Assembly: GCA_963751955.1 (NCBI GenBank) | Contig: CAVVWM010000003.1 | Span: forward strand, 248,001 to 312,000 | Source: JABDIY01 sp963751955 | GTDB taxonomy: Bacteria > Actinomycetota > Acidimicrobiia > Acidimicrobiales > SZUA-35 | DNA length: 64,000 bases | Direction of reading: 5' to 3' | In this document: positions 47,480-56,273 of the stretch, piece after piece | Layout: every line of letters starts with the position of its first letter | Numbering within the stretch: the stretch's first letter is position 1 | Made by a program: the position numbers and the translations under genes | Notes under the pieces: model-generated | What the model saw: only the letters and a program-made list of their open reading frames with translations | Told to the model about the DNA's origin: nothing | Databases searched by the model: none

Positions 47480-49153
47480 TCACTTCTTTCGTTTTTGAAT
47501 GTTGGCCCACTCGTCTCGTAGGCCGACCGTGCGATGGAAGAGCATTGGATCATCCAGGTCGGCGGCGAAGTAGCCCAGCCGCTCGAACTGCACGACTTGC
47601 CCTGGTTCTACATCGGCAAGTGCGGGTTCCAGCTTGGCTGCACAGACCTCCTTGGCATTGACGTTCAAGGAAGTCAGTGGGTCAGCACCCTCGGAACCGG
47701 GATGGGAGTCGGTGAATAGGCGGTCATAAAGGTTGACGGTGGCATCAATGGCGTGGGCGGCCGAAACCCAGTGCATTGTGCTCTTGACCTTGCGTCCATC
47801 CGGAGCGTTGCCACCTCGCGTCTCGGGGTCGTATGTGCAATTGACCTGTACCACCTCGCCGTCGTCGTCAGTGACCCCATCGTTGGCGGTGATGAAAAAC
47901 GCGTTCCGGAGCCGCACCTCACGACCGGGAGCGAGCCGGTAGTACTTCGGTGGTGGTTCGAAGCGGAAATCATCCTGTTCGATCCACAGTTCGCCCGAGA
48001 ACGGCACCTTCCTGACACCTGCGTCGGGATCACCCGGGTTGTTGACCACGTCCATCCACTCCACGTCGCCTTCGGGCCAATTCGTGATGACAATCTTCAG
48101 TGGTTTGACGACCGCCATCCGTCGAAGGGCTGATGCGTTCAAATGGGTTCTCACGAAGGACTCGAGCAGCTCAACCTCTACTGTGCTGTTGGCCTTGGCC
48201 ACACCGACACGATCAACGAAGTCACGAAGGGCCTTGGCGGGGTAACCGCGCCGCCGCATACCCCGAACAGTGGGCATCTGAGCGTCGTCCCAGCCGGACA
48301 CGTGTCCGTCCATCACCAGCGTGCGGAGCACGCGCTTTGAAAGCACCGTGTGGGTGAGGTTCAAACGTGCGAACTCGGTTTGTTCGGGGGTATCTCCGGG
48401 AAGTTCGAGATGGGAAAGGCACCAGTCGTACAAAGGCCGATGGTCAGCGAATTCGAGTGTGCAGATCGAATGGGTAGTGCCTTCGATTGCATCGCTCTGG
48501 CCGTGAGCCCAGTCATAGGTTGGATAGATGATCCACCGATCATCGGTTCGGTGATGGGAAATCCGACGGATCCGGTAGAGCACCGGATCCCGCAGCCACA
48601 TGTTGTCGGCCTGCATGTCGATCTTGGCCCTCAACACTTTGGAACCGTCGTCGTAGGCACCGTCCCGCATCCCTCGAAAGAGACCTAGGTTCTCTTCCGG
48701 TGTTCGATTTCGAAATGGACTCTCGGTGCCAGGCTTGCCAAAGCCCCCGCGCTGCTCCGAAATTGTCTCGGCGTCCTGATCGTCGACATAGGCCAGGCCC
48801 TTCTCGATCAAGACCTCAGCCCACTCATAGATCTGATCGAAGTAGTCCGACGCATACCGTGGTTCACCGAAAGGTGTAACCCCCAACCATTCGAGATCCT
48901 CACAGATCGCTTCGACGTAGGTGGTGTCCTCAGTCTCGGGGTTGGTGTCATCAAAGCGGAGAAAACACGTGCCGCCGAAGTCGTCAGCAATCCCAAAATT
49001 CAGGTAGATCGATTTGGCGTGTCCCACGTGGAGGAAGCCGTTGGGTTCAGGCGGGAACCTGGTTTGAACCCGGCCGTTGAAGCGACCTGACTCATTGTCG
49101 TTTTGAACCTTTTCGCGGACGAAGTCGATCGACTCCATTTCGACGTCTTCCAT
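47480..49153 (-). CDS. glnS: Glutaminyl-tRNA synthetase
   Basis: The protein has 557 residues from the ATG at 49153 (frame opens at 49177); E. coli GlnRS has 554. 'TRFPPEPNGFLHVGHAKSI' holds the HIGH motif, 'TYDWAHGQSDAIEGTTHSIC' is typical, and the KMSKS equivalent is 'THTVLSKRVLRTLV' (VLSKR). The C-terminal anticodon domain has 'VKSTMHWVSAAHAIDATVNL'. 'RFPPEPNGFLHVGHAKSI' and 'SHHRTDDRW' distinguish GlnRS from GluRS. It charges tRNA-Gln directly. Most actinobacteria instead use GluRS plus GatCAB, so its presence is notable. It stands alone on the minus strand. Confidence 0.93.
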   Translation of the reverse strand: MEDVEMESIDFVREKVQNDNESGRFNGRVQTRFPPEPNGFLHVGHAKSIYLNFGIADDFGGTCFLRFDDTNPETEDTTYVEAICEDLEWLGVTPFGEPRYASDYFDQIYEWAEVLIEKGLAYVDDQDAETISEQRGGFGKPGTESPFRNRTPEENLGLFRGMRDGAYDDGSKVLRAKIDMQADNMWLRDPVLYRIRRISHHRTDDRWIIYPTYDWAHGQSDAIEGTTHSICTLEFADHRPLYDWCLSHLELPGDTPEQTEFARLNLTHTVLSKRVLRTLVMDGHVSGWDDAQMPTVRGMRRRGYPAKALRDFVDRVGVAKANSTVEVELLESFVRTHLNASALRRMAVVKPLKIVITNWPEGDVEWMDVVNNPGDPDAGVRKVPFSGELWIEQDDFRFEPPPKYYRLAPGREVRLRNAFFITANDGVTDDDGEVVQVNCTYDPETRGGNAPDGRKVKSTMHWVSAAHAIDATVNLYDRLFTDSHPGSEGADPLTSLNVNAKEVCAAKLEPALADVEPGQVVQFERLGYFAADLDDPMLFHRTVGLRDEWANIQKRKK

Positions 49154-49194
49154 GGGCCGCAACGGTAGCGCCCCCACTTACCGGGTCTGGCCGA

Positions 49195-49791
49195 TTAGAC
49201 CCGCGACTTGTCGCCCCGCAGAGCCAAGCCGAAGCCGATTCCGAGAACAGCGACGAACAGAACTCCGCCATAGAGCACCCACACGGTCCCATCCTCTTCA
49301 ACGCTCACCTCGGAGGGATCCGGTGGCGGTGGGACCACTCCCTGTCCAAAGCGTGACTCGAGCGCAGCCCGAACGACGCCATCGCTGCCGACTGGTGTGG
49401 CAGAACAACCATCGGTTCGAAGTCGCTGATCTTCACCGACGTAAGCCAGCACCGCCACCGTGCCACTTGCACTGAAGCCGCAGTTCGCTCCGTTGTCTTC
49501 ATAGCTGTACAACAGTGCACGACCGGTGAGGTCACCCTCATAGAGAGTGTCTACCGCGAAGGTGAGTTCGATCTCCCGATCTCCGAACTGTCCGGTTGGA
49601 CCTGACCGTTCATTGACCACTTCTCCTACGAAAACGGCGGCGAAACCGTCCAGGGATTCGACGGCATCGACAAAACCGACGCAACTACAGGCGAGGGCAG
49701 GGGTGGCCGTCACGAAGACCACCGAGAGCGAGAGGGTCAGAATGGCACCGGCGTACCGAACCAGTGACCTGATGGGTGTTCCAGTGGTCAT
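49195..49791 (-). CDS. Secreted, C-terminally anchored protein with TIMP/netrin-like N-terminus
   Basis: The 198-residue protein has a signal peptide (hydrophobic at about 12-33, cleavage before 'CSC'). The mature protein begins 'CSCVGFVDAVESLDGFAAVF', the CxC start of bacterial proteins related to tissue inhibitor of metalloproteinases/netrin modules, followed by 'VFVGEVV', 'FAVDTLYEGDL' and Cys pairs in 'NGANCGFSASG' and 'LRTDGCSATP'. Near the C-terminus are a Pro-rich linker 'VVPPPPDPSE', one TM helix ('VWVLYGGVLFVAVLGIGFGL') and a basic tail. It would be displayed outside the membrane, with unknown binding partner. It lies 4 bp after the hyuA stop on the same strand, so likely cotranscribed... 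in the order hyuA then this gene. Confidence 0.6.
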   Translation of the reverse strand: MTTGTPIRSLVRYAGAILTLSLSVVFVTATPALACSCVGFVDAVESLDGFAAVFVGEVVNERSGPTGQFGDREIELTFAVDTLYEGDLTGRALLYSYEDNGANCGFSASGTVAVLAYVGEDQRLRTDGCSATPVGSDGVVRAALESRFGQGVVPPPPDPSEVSVEEDGTVWVLYGGVLFVAVLGIGFGLALRGDKSRV

Positions 49792-49795
49792 AACA

Positions 49796-51736
49796 CTAGG
49801 ACGACCCGTAAGGCCCGTCGGTTCCCACCCGGTGGGTCAGCGTCCCCTCGAGAATGCTCTCAACGAAAAAATCGGCCCCTTCGATTCGGACCGTGTTGTC
49901 GAATCGTTTGACCCGAATCTTCACTTCCGCTGATGTACTACTCAACCCACTGGACTCGTGCCGCTCCCGCAACAGCTGCTCGATTCGACGGGTCCCCTCC
50001 TCGACAGCCTCCTCAAGGCTTTCGAAGGCGACCGCGGACCCGGGTCGGTGCAGCACGAATCCGGCCCGCTTCGGAGCGGTGATGGAGGCGGTGAGCTGGA
50101 CCCGGACGCTGCCGACGGCGGCACCTACAGCGTTTGCCACCTCGCTGAAGGGCGGAATGAGCACCTCAGTACCGAGTAGATCAGCAAGTGGCGGGTGATA
50201 CAGGGCAGCCGATGCCCCAATCCCGATTACGGGCCTGTCCAAAGCGAGCTGAACGTCGAAGTGCTCATGTGAAATACCAATGTGATCCCAGACAGCTACG
50301 GGGATCCCCACCGCGTTCGCCACAGCAGATCCTGTGCGATGTTCAACCGTTGTCAGAATCGCTTCTCCCGCCTGGACTCCCGAAGCAAACCTGTGATCAC
50401 CAAAGCGGTTGAGGCTTGCCGCAAAAAGACGCAGACCCACTTCGGAGGCGCGAACGTCAAATGCTGTCCCGAACTGTTCGTGCACAACTCGGCCCAACGC
50501 CCACGCCGCATCGGTTGGAGTCAGTGCGATGAATGTCAGCCGACCTGCGGCCGCGCTTCGACGGGCGGCGAGGTAATCGCGACGGGTAGAAAACGCCTTG
50601 GTCACTTCGAGCAGGCCGCCGTCGGCAGTAATGCAGAACAGGCCGTCGGTCTCGGTAACAATGCGACGTCCAAGCTGATCTTCTAGTCGACCGGCGATCT
50701 CAGGGAACTCGACCTGCGCCACCCCCAGCGGTAAGACCCTCCCCGGACCGATTCGCAGCTGAGAAAACTGTTCATCCCAACCAACCTCGCTATCGCCACC
50801 AAAACCTTCGGTGATGATCCGGGGCGATCGGATCATCGTGGCAACACCTCCGACAGTGGCGCCGTCGTCGACAACCTCGGGGACAGCGTTGGAGACGACG
50901 CCCACATCGGTCGTGGTTCCGCCGACATCGACTACGACGGCGTCGTCAATACCAGCGAGATGAATGCCGCCGACCAGCGAAGCGGCTGGTCCCGACAGGA
51001 TCGTTTCAACCGGTCGTTCCACAGCCTGAGACAGCGACATCACCGAGCCGTCAGATCGTACGACCACCAGCGGAGCACGAATCCCGGCGTCACGCACTGA
51101 TCGTTCGAACGCATCCAACAGTCGCCGGACCGGGGCGGTGAGCATGGCATTTGCCAGTGCGGTCGATGCGCGACGGGGGCCGTCGAGTCGACCGCTCAAG
51201 TCGTGGGAACAGGTGACGGGCAGGCCAGCGGTGCGCGGATCGGCTGCGAGCAGCTGTCGAATCGCAACCTCGTGAGCCTCGTTCCGAACCGCAAAAAGCG
51301 AGGCCACCGCGATGGCCTCGGTCGTCGCCAGCACATCCAGAGCCCTCTGTAGCTCCTCGGTCCCCATTTCTGAACGCTCACGACCTTGTGCGTCGTGACC
51401 TCCCCGAATCCGAATCACGTGTGCAGCGCGGTCAAGCCCGTCGATGCGCGCCATCGAGGCATCGTCGAAGCCAGCCACAACCAGGGCAGCTCCACCACCG
51501 GTCCTTTCCACCATTGCGTTGGTGGCCAGAGTCGTCGACAACGCAACCGAGGTGAGGTGTTGCTGTCCAAACCCGAGCCGGTCCAGATCTCGCATCACCT
51601 GATCAAGCGCAGCCGAGACGCCAACGATCAGATCGCCATGGGTCGTTTGCGACTTGGCGGAAGCGACAACCACACCCTCGGCATCGAGTAACGCTGCGTC
51701 GGTAAACGTTCCCCCGGTGTCGATACCAATTCGCAT
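49796..51736 (-). CDS. Hydantoinase/oxoprolinase family protein (HyuA-like)
   Basis: The protein has 646 residues from the ATG at 51736, directly before 'RIGIDTGGTFTDAALLDAEG', the actin-like ATP-binding start of N-methylhydantoinase A. 'TTLATNAMVERTGGGAALVV' and 'ETILSGPAASLVGGIHLAG' followed by 'VVVDVGGTTTDVGVV' are the other hallmark blocks. HyuA proteins hydrolyse hydantoins, oxoproline or carboxylate ketones with ATP, normally with HyuB. No HyuB gene is adjacent, so the partner must be elsewhere or the substrate differs. The gene is divergent from a weak ORF at 51.9 kb and upstream of the TIMP-like gene. Confidence 0.82.
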   Translation of the reverse strand: MRIGIDTGGTFTDAALLDAEGVVVASAKSQTTHGDLIVGVSAALDQVMRDLDRLGFGQQHLTSVALSTTLATNAMVERTGGGAALVVAGFDDASMARIDGLDRAAHVIRIRGGHDAQGRERSEMGTEELQRALDVLATTEAIAVASLFAVRNEAHEVAIRQLLAADPRTAGLPVTCSHDLSGRLDGPRRASTALANAMLTAPVRRLLDAFERSVRDAGIRAPLVVVRSDGSVMSLSQAVERPVETILSGPAASLVGGIHLAGIDDAVVVDVGGTTTDVGVVSNAVPEVVDDGATVGGVATMIRSPRIITEGFGGDSEVGWDEQFSQLRIGPGRVLPLGVAQVEFPEIAGRLEDQLGRRIVTETDGLFCITADGGLLEVTKAFSTRRDYLAARRSAAAGRLTFIALTPTDAAWALGRVVHEQFGTAFDVRASEVGLRLFAASLNRFGDHRFASGVQAGEAILTTVEHRTGSAVANAVGIPVAVWDHIGISHEHFDVQLALDRPVIGIGASAALYHPPLADLLGTEVLIPPFSEVANAVGAAVGSVRVQLTASITAPKRAGFVLHRPGSAVAFESLEEAVEEGTRRIEQLLRERHESSGLSSTSAEVKIRVKRFDNTVRIEGADFFVESILEGTLTHRVGTDGPYGSS

Positions 51737-51937
51737 TCGGGTAAGTATGGCCCCACTCTTATCCAAAGTGCAGAGTTTCCGATGTCAAGGCCCTACCACA
51801 CATCTCTCAACTCAAGGTTGAGACTCCGTGACAAGATTGTTGCAAGACTCTCGAGCTTGCCTCTAGGGTTCGAGCTTGGGTTTGGGACGACGGAACCAGA
51901 GTTTGGGGCGCCTGATGTACGACACGAGAACACCACG

Positions 51938-52264
51938 ATGAGCACCGGGGGCGCGCCGCGCTGGGAGAAGGTCGCTCGGTTGGCAATTCGGCTCAACCGC
52001 GAAGAGCCCGGCGATGCCGGTGAGCGGACCCGAGAGACCGAAGCTACAGCGGCGGCGTTGTGCGAGGCGGCTGGTTTCAACGACGTGTTGTTGCGGGAAG
52101 CTCTGGCAGTTTTTGTGACAGGGGCAGAACGAGGGCGCATCGGCGCCCGGGCAGCGGAAAGCCTCCGTCTGGCAATTCGCCTGTGCGACGGGAAAAGGGC
52201 TCCGTTCCGCGGGGTTCGGCTCAGGGGGCGGCGGCGAGCATCCGTGGAACACTCCCCCTGGTAG
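51938..52264 (+). CDS. Possible small protein, unknown
   Basis: The ORF has 108 residues from the ATG at 51938; the frame opens at 51782. The central part 'WEKVARLAIRLNREEPGDAG' and 'TAAALCEAAGFNDVLLREAL' followed by 'AVFVTGAERGRIGARAAESL' looks like a helical protein, but the last 25 residues are Arg-rich and low-quality. An overlapping minus-strand ORF (51793-52365) is equally open. I do not recognise it, and no ribosome binding site is clear. The remaining DNA to 52450 contains the upstream region of the DUF4214 gene and nothing else I can name. Confidence 0.25.
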   Translation: MSTGGAPRWEKVARLAIRLNREEPGDAGERTRETEATAAALCEAAGFNDVLLREALAVFVTGAERGRIGARAAESLRLAIRLCDGKRAPFRGVRLRGRRRASVEHSPW

Positions 52265-52450
52265 GAACACGCCGTGGCCGGTGTTTGGGTAGGGTGCAAG
52301 GCCAGGCCCGCAATTACACTCCATAGGCCGTCAGGCCCATGGCCGGGAAATCCAGCCTCCTGCACTAGTCATTGCGGGTAAGAGGGTCTACTCTGCCACT
52401 TCGTGGGGTGGAGGTTTCGACGGGCGTAATAAGCCAACCAAGGAGCATCC

Positions 52451-54397
52451 ATGAAAAGCAGAACCTTGAGGGCCGGTTTGGCCTTCATTACCGCAACGGC
52501 GGCGGTGGTCGGGTTTACCGGTCCATCGCAGGCAGCGAGCGTAGACGGCCAGACCTACAGCTTTCCGCTGGAGGCCAAAGCTGCAGCATCATCCTCGGGT
52601 AACGCCGCTGGCACCGTTGATGGCTCGATGCTCGACTACACGATCTTTGCCGACGATCTCGGTGCCGACGTCGAAAGCGTCGTCATGCACTGGCACACCG
52701 GCGACTCCTGTGACGACGGCGGTGGGATCGAACTCGACATCACCAGTGGTGGTGCGATCGATCTGATCGATGAACGATTCGTCATCGAAGGCTCCATTGC
52801 TCTTGGCACTACCGACATGGAAAACGTCTATTTCAACGTGCACAACGCTGCAGGTCTCGCAGTGTTGGCCTGTGGTGTGCTCGACGTGTCGGCCGACCCG
52901 CTTTTGGCGGGTCCTGAGTCGCAGGAAATCGTGGTCGGGACCGGACTCCAGATCAACGCCAGCGGTATCGACGCTGGCGGAGGCGTCACTCTCGAAGGCA
53001 CCCGACTTCAGATCAATCTGGACTACACCGGAGACAATCTTGCCGCCACCAGCAAGCACATGCTGATGCTGCGCTCTACGACTTCATGCGATGCCACAAC
53101 TGACACGTATCTGGTCGGTAGCAACAGTCGTACCGTCACTACGTTCGGCTCAACAGAGACGCTGGCCGCTGCCGATGGCGTCGGCGGGAACAACTCACTG
53201 ATCGACGTCTACAACCACACGTTCTGGAGCTTCACTGCCGGGACGGGCCTAGACCCCGATCAGTTGGCCATAGATACAGAACTGGTGCTCACGGCTGAAG
53301 AGGCTGAGACACTGCGGACCAACGGATTCTCGATGGTTCTCCATGGGAACGAAGGAAACGCCGACATCACTCGTCCCGCCGCTCTGGACGGACTCACGGT
53401 CCGGGAGGCCATCCCCGCGAACTGCCTCCAGTTCAACACCGGATTCAACGCCGGATCGCCGATACTAGGTAACTACTACGGACTCGAATTCGCATCGTTG
53501 AACGGTTCCAACATCGCGGGCAACGCCTACCTGAAGAACGATACGACAAGTACCGCCGGATCGGTGGAACTGGTAACTGACCTCAGTGCGAACTCCGCCA
53601 CGGATGAGAACACCTACAGGTTCCTGCTGCACAACGGCACCTGTTCAGCTCCCACCTCTCCGTTCGGAATCGGTGGGGATAGTCCTGACATCGGTGCTGC
53701 CGGACTCGATGGCAACACTGGTCGTCTCCGGACCCAGGCGGCCCTGTCGAACGCCAGCCCGTACACCGGGGCACGAGCGGGCGCTCTCAACAACAGCGAG
53801 TACGTGGTGCTTGTTACCAACAACCTCAAGACCACCGCATTGGCTTGTGCTTCGATGTCTCCGGAGTTGGGCGCAGCACCCGATGCTCCAGCGCCGCCGG
53901 CGGAGTTCAGCGGCACGGTCGCTGAAGCTACGACCATCGAAGACATCCTTCGGGCATCGGATTACCGCTCGGCAGCCGACAACAAAGGCACCGATCAGGA
54001 GATAATGCGTCTATACACCGCTTTCTTCAACCGTGATCCAGATGCTGCCGGCGTGAAGTACTGGATTGCCGTGAGCAAGGGCGAAGAGGGTGATCCGGCC
54101 AGCCGGCGGGTGTTCAACACACTCGAAATCGCCGAATTCTTCACGCCCCAACAAGAGTTCATCAACGCCTTCGAAACTGTCAGCGATGGTCAGTTCGTCG
54201 ACACCGTGTACGCCAACGTTCTCGGTCGCCCCGGCGACACTGCCGGCCTCGGCTACTGGAACGACATTCTGAACGGCACGAACCTCAGCGGCCTCAACCC
54301 CGATCTCGCCCAGGCCGAGAACCGCGGCGAGCTCGTGTACTACGTTTCAATCAGCCAGGAGCTGGTCAACCGTAAGCCCTACGCACCCATCAGCTAA
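52451..54397 (+). CDS. Secreted DUF4214-containing surface protein
   Basis: The protein has 648 residues. AAGGAG lies 8 bp before the ATG. The signal peptide is 'KSRTLRAGLAFITATAAVVG' with likely cleavage after 'GPSQAA'. The middle (30-480) is Ser/Thr/Asp-rich beta-structure with repeated blocks of the form 'HWHTGDSCDDGG', 'FRFLLHNGTC'-like 'YRFLLHNGTCSAP', 'HMLMLRSTTSC' and 'GVLDVSADP', suggesting a duplicated CHRD-like or jelly-roll module. The C-terminal 130 residues are DUF4214: 'IMRLYTAFFNRDPDAAGVKY' and 'TVYANVLGRPGDTAGLGYW'. It is probably attached to the cell envelope. Function unknown. A strong hairpin terminator follows. Confidence 0.75.
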   Translation: MKSRTLRAGLAFITATAAVVGFTGPSQAASVDGQTYSFPLEAKAAASSSGNAAGTVDGSMLDYTIFADDLGADVESVVMHWHTGDSCDDGGGIELDITSGGAIDLIDERFVIEGSIALGTTDMENVYFNVHNAAGLAVLACGVLDVSADPLLAGPESQEIVVGTGLQINASGIDAGGGVTLEGTRLQINLDYTGDNLAATSKHMLMLRSTTSCDATTDTYLVGSNSRTVTTFGSTETLAAADGVGGNNSLIDVYNHTFWSFTAGTGLDPDQLAIDTELVLTAEEAETLRTNGFSMVLHGNEGNADITRPAALDGLTVREAIPANCLQFNTGFNAGSPILGNYYGLEFASLNGSNIAGNAYLKNDTTSTAGSVELVTDLSANSATDENTYRFLLHNGTCSAPTSPFGIGGDSPDIGAAGLDGNTGRLRTQAALSNASPYTGARAGALNNSEYVVLVTNNLKTTALACASMSPELGAAPDAPAPPAEFSGTVAEATTIEDILRASDYRSAADNKGTDQEIMRLYTAFFNRDPDAAGVKYWIAVSKGEEGDPASRRVFNTLEIAEFFTPQQEFINAFETVSDGQFVDTVYANVLGRPGDTAGLGYWNDILNGTNLSGLNPDLAQAENRGELVYYVSISQELVNRKPYAPIS

Positions 54398-54417
54398 GCG
54401 AGGGTTAGAACAAACTG

Positions 54418-54450
54418 AAGAAGCGTCGGGACTCAGTCCCGGCGCTTCTT
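54418..54450. terminator. Strong bidirectional hairpin after the DUF4214 gene
   Basis: AAGAAGCGTCGGGA and TCCCGGCGCTTCTT pair over 14 bp (one G-U) around a CTCAG loop, 20 bp past the DUF4214 stop, and are followed by TTGGG. On the minus strand it lies 26 bp past the zinc-ribbon gene stop, followed by CAGTTTG. It should end both convergent transcripts. Confidence 0.75.
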
Positions 54451-54475
54451 TGGGTTCTGGTGCAGATCGAAGGAC

Positions 54476-54649
54476 CTATTGCGGGACTACCGCTGTCTCG
54501 AGACTCAGGGTCGCGCCGCAGTTCCGACACTCCCGAATGTCGATGTCAACATCGCCATCAACCACGATCGGGCGAAGGTGCCGGTAGTCGCTGCTCCTCG
54601 CAGTCATGCAGCACGTAGGGCACTGCACATCGGTCGTTACTAATTCCAC
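54476..54649 (-). CDS. 57-residue zinc-ribbon protein
   Basis: This small ORF (GTG at 54649) reads 'MELVTTDVQCPTCCMTARSS', then 'DYRHLRPIVVDGDVDIDIRE' and 'CRNCGATLSLETAVVPQ'. Two CxxC motifs (CPTC and CRNC) about 30 residues apart form a zinc ribbon as in small transcription- or NrdR-like zinc proteins; indeed 'CPTC...R' followed by 'ECRNCG' resembles the NrdR zinc ribbon, but without its ATP-cone. It lies in an otherwise empty 330-bp gap, has its own downstream hairpin, and is divergent from the basic-protein gene. GATAGG upstream is a weak ribosome binding site. Starting at the GTG at 54628 would give 50 residues. Confidence 0.5.
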   Translation of the reverse strand: MELVTTDVQCPTCCMTARSSDYRHLRPIVVDGDVDIDIRECRNCGATLSLETAVVPQ

Positions 54650-54733
54650 CGGTGCCTATCGGTCAAGGAAACAGCAACTAGAGAGGTTCATCCACACCAA
54701 TTGCAGTATTGCTCAGATAACCTTTGGCCCTCT

Positions 54734-56214
54734 ATGGCTCGCCGCATCGAGGTGGAACTCACCAGTACAAAGGACGCAGATACCTGGACCTGGAGGGCCG
54801 CGGGTGCCCGACAGCCAAAGGGTGAATTCCCCGCCAGCCTTCTGTACGAGGACGCAAAGATCGGCGACATCTGCAAGATCGAGGCTGAGTTTCACCTGGA
54901 CGGCATCGAAGTGCTCGAAGTCTTTGCCCCGAAGGCGAAGAAGGAGCGTTCAAACCTGCTCGAAATGCTGTCGCGCCCGGTAAGGGACGACGAACTGGTC
55001 ACAGAAGTCAAAGCAGCGAAGGGCCGGGGGCGCGGTCGTGACGGTGATCGAGATCGCGGTCGACCGCGACGTGACCGTGACGAGCGTGGTGACCGAAGCC
55101 CGCGTCCGCCTCGCGACACGAAACCGTCGAAACCTGCCAAACCCCGCCCAACTCGACTCAAGCCTCGACGAGTCCACCGAGATGCTGTTGTGGCCCAGGT
55201 CCCCGAAGAACACCGTCCCATCGCTGATCAGCTGCTGAAGGGCGGACTCCCGGCCGTTCGGACCGGGGTCAAGGATGATCCAAATGCCAAGGCGATCATC
55301 GCCATCGCTGAGGGTCTCCAGCCCAAGCTTGCAACAGCGGAATGGCGAGATCGAGCCGAGGCAGCACTTGCCGACATCGACCAACTCGATCTTCGCGACC
55401 TACGCCAGGTCGTCGTGGCCGCAGACAAGGGAGCGCGCGATGAAGACACTCGAGCGATGGCCGCTGAACTCCGAGAGAGCCTCACTCGCCGAGTGGAGGC
55501 AGACCACGCGGAATGGCTCAGCGATCTGGAAACCGCAGTCAAGGAAGAACGGACGATACGCGCCCTGAGGCTCACGTCTAGGCCTGTGAAAGCAGGCTCG
55601 CCGATTCCAGTCGAGATTGCCGAGCCACTGGCAGCACAGACGGCCGCAGCGCTTGGTGCTGAAACGTTGCCAGATCGTTGGGCGTCGGTCGTCGATGCTC
55701 TTGCATTCTCGCCGATTCGTAGCGCTGTCACGCCTGAGCACTACCCGGACAATCTCGACGAGCAGTCGCTTGATGTCATCCGGGCTGTGGCAGATCGAGT
55801 CCCCGCTATTGCGGCACACTACGCGATCAATCCATCCGAGGCCAGGGCCGCCGCCAAACGCGTCAGGGCTGCTCGGAAAGCAACCCCCCGAGGTCGCAGC
55901 GCTAGACCTACTGATTCCCGTGGCCCTCGCAAGGAAAGCTCAGGCGAAAAGGGGACAGTCGTGGAGGTCGTGACAAACGTGAGCGCCGCGATCGTGACTC
56001 TGGACCTAAGGTGAACAAGGGACCAGCGGACTTGCTTCGCAAACCAGCCCGTCCGCGCCCCGGGACCGCAGTTGTCGAGCCAGATCCTGAGCCCCAAGAG
56101 GCAGTGGAAGAGATCCTCGAGAACACTGCAGCGGTCCCCGATGCCGTCGAGCCCACCGAGGCAGGCGCCATCGAGACTGAAGCCTCCCAGGCTCCCGAGC
56201 CAGAAGCCACCTAG
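54734..56214 (+). CDS. Basic RG/RD-rich protein of unknown function with a -1 frameshift at A_AAG_GGG
   Basis: The zero frame from ATG 54734 runs to 56014. The N-terminal 75 residues are a small beta-rich domain ('RRIEVELTSTKDADTWTWRA', 'KIEAEFHLDGIEVLEVF'), followed by a low-complexity 'RGRGRDGDRDRGRPRRDRD' linker, then a helical domain (about 155-370) and another Arg-rich tail. At 55948-55954 the sequence is A AAG GGG in frame, and shifting -1 there continues the tail naturally: 'GDSRGGRDKRERRDRDSGP' then 'NKGPADLLRKPARPRPG' and an acidic end ('EPTEAGAIETEASQAPEPEA'), stopping at 56214 (493 residues). Without the shift the tail loses this character. It may bind RNA. The shift is either a homopolymer sequencing error or genuine programmed frameshifting. 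Confidence 0.6.
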
Positions 56215-56273
56215 TAGACCCCGGGTTCCGGGCTGACCGGGAGCCCCGGTTGGCCAACCGAGGCCGCCAGGGT

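Noticed and set aside
51793..52365. Minus-strand 190-residue ORF opposite the 51.9-kb ORF
   Set aside because: Low-complexity Ser/Arg/Pro composition and no ribosome binding site; the plus-strand ORF is no better than tentative either.
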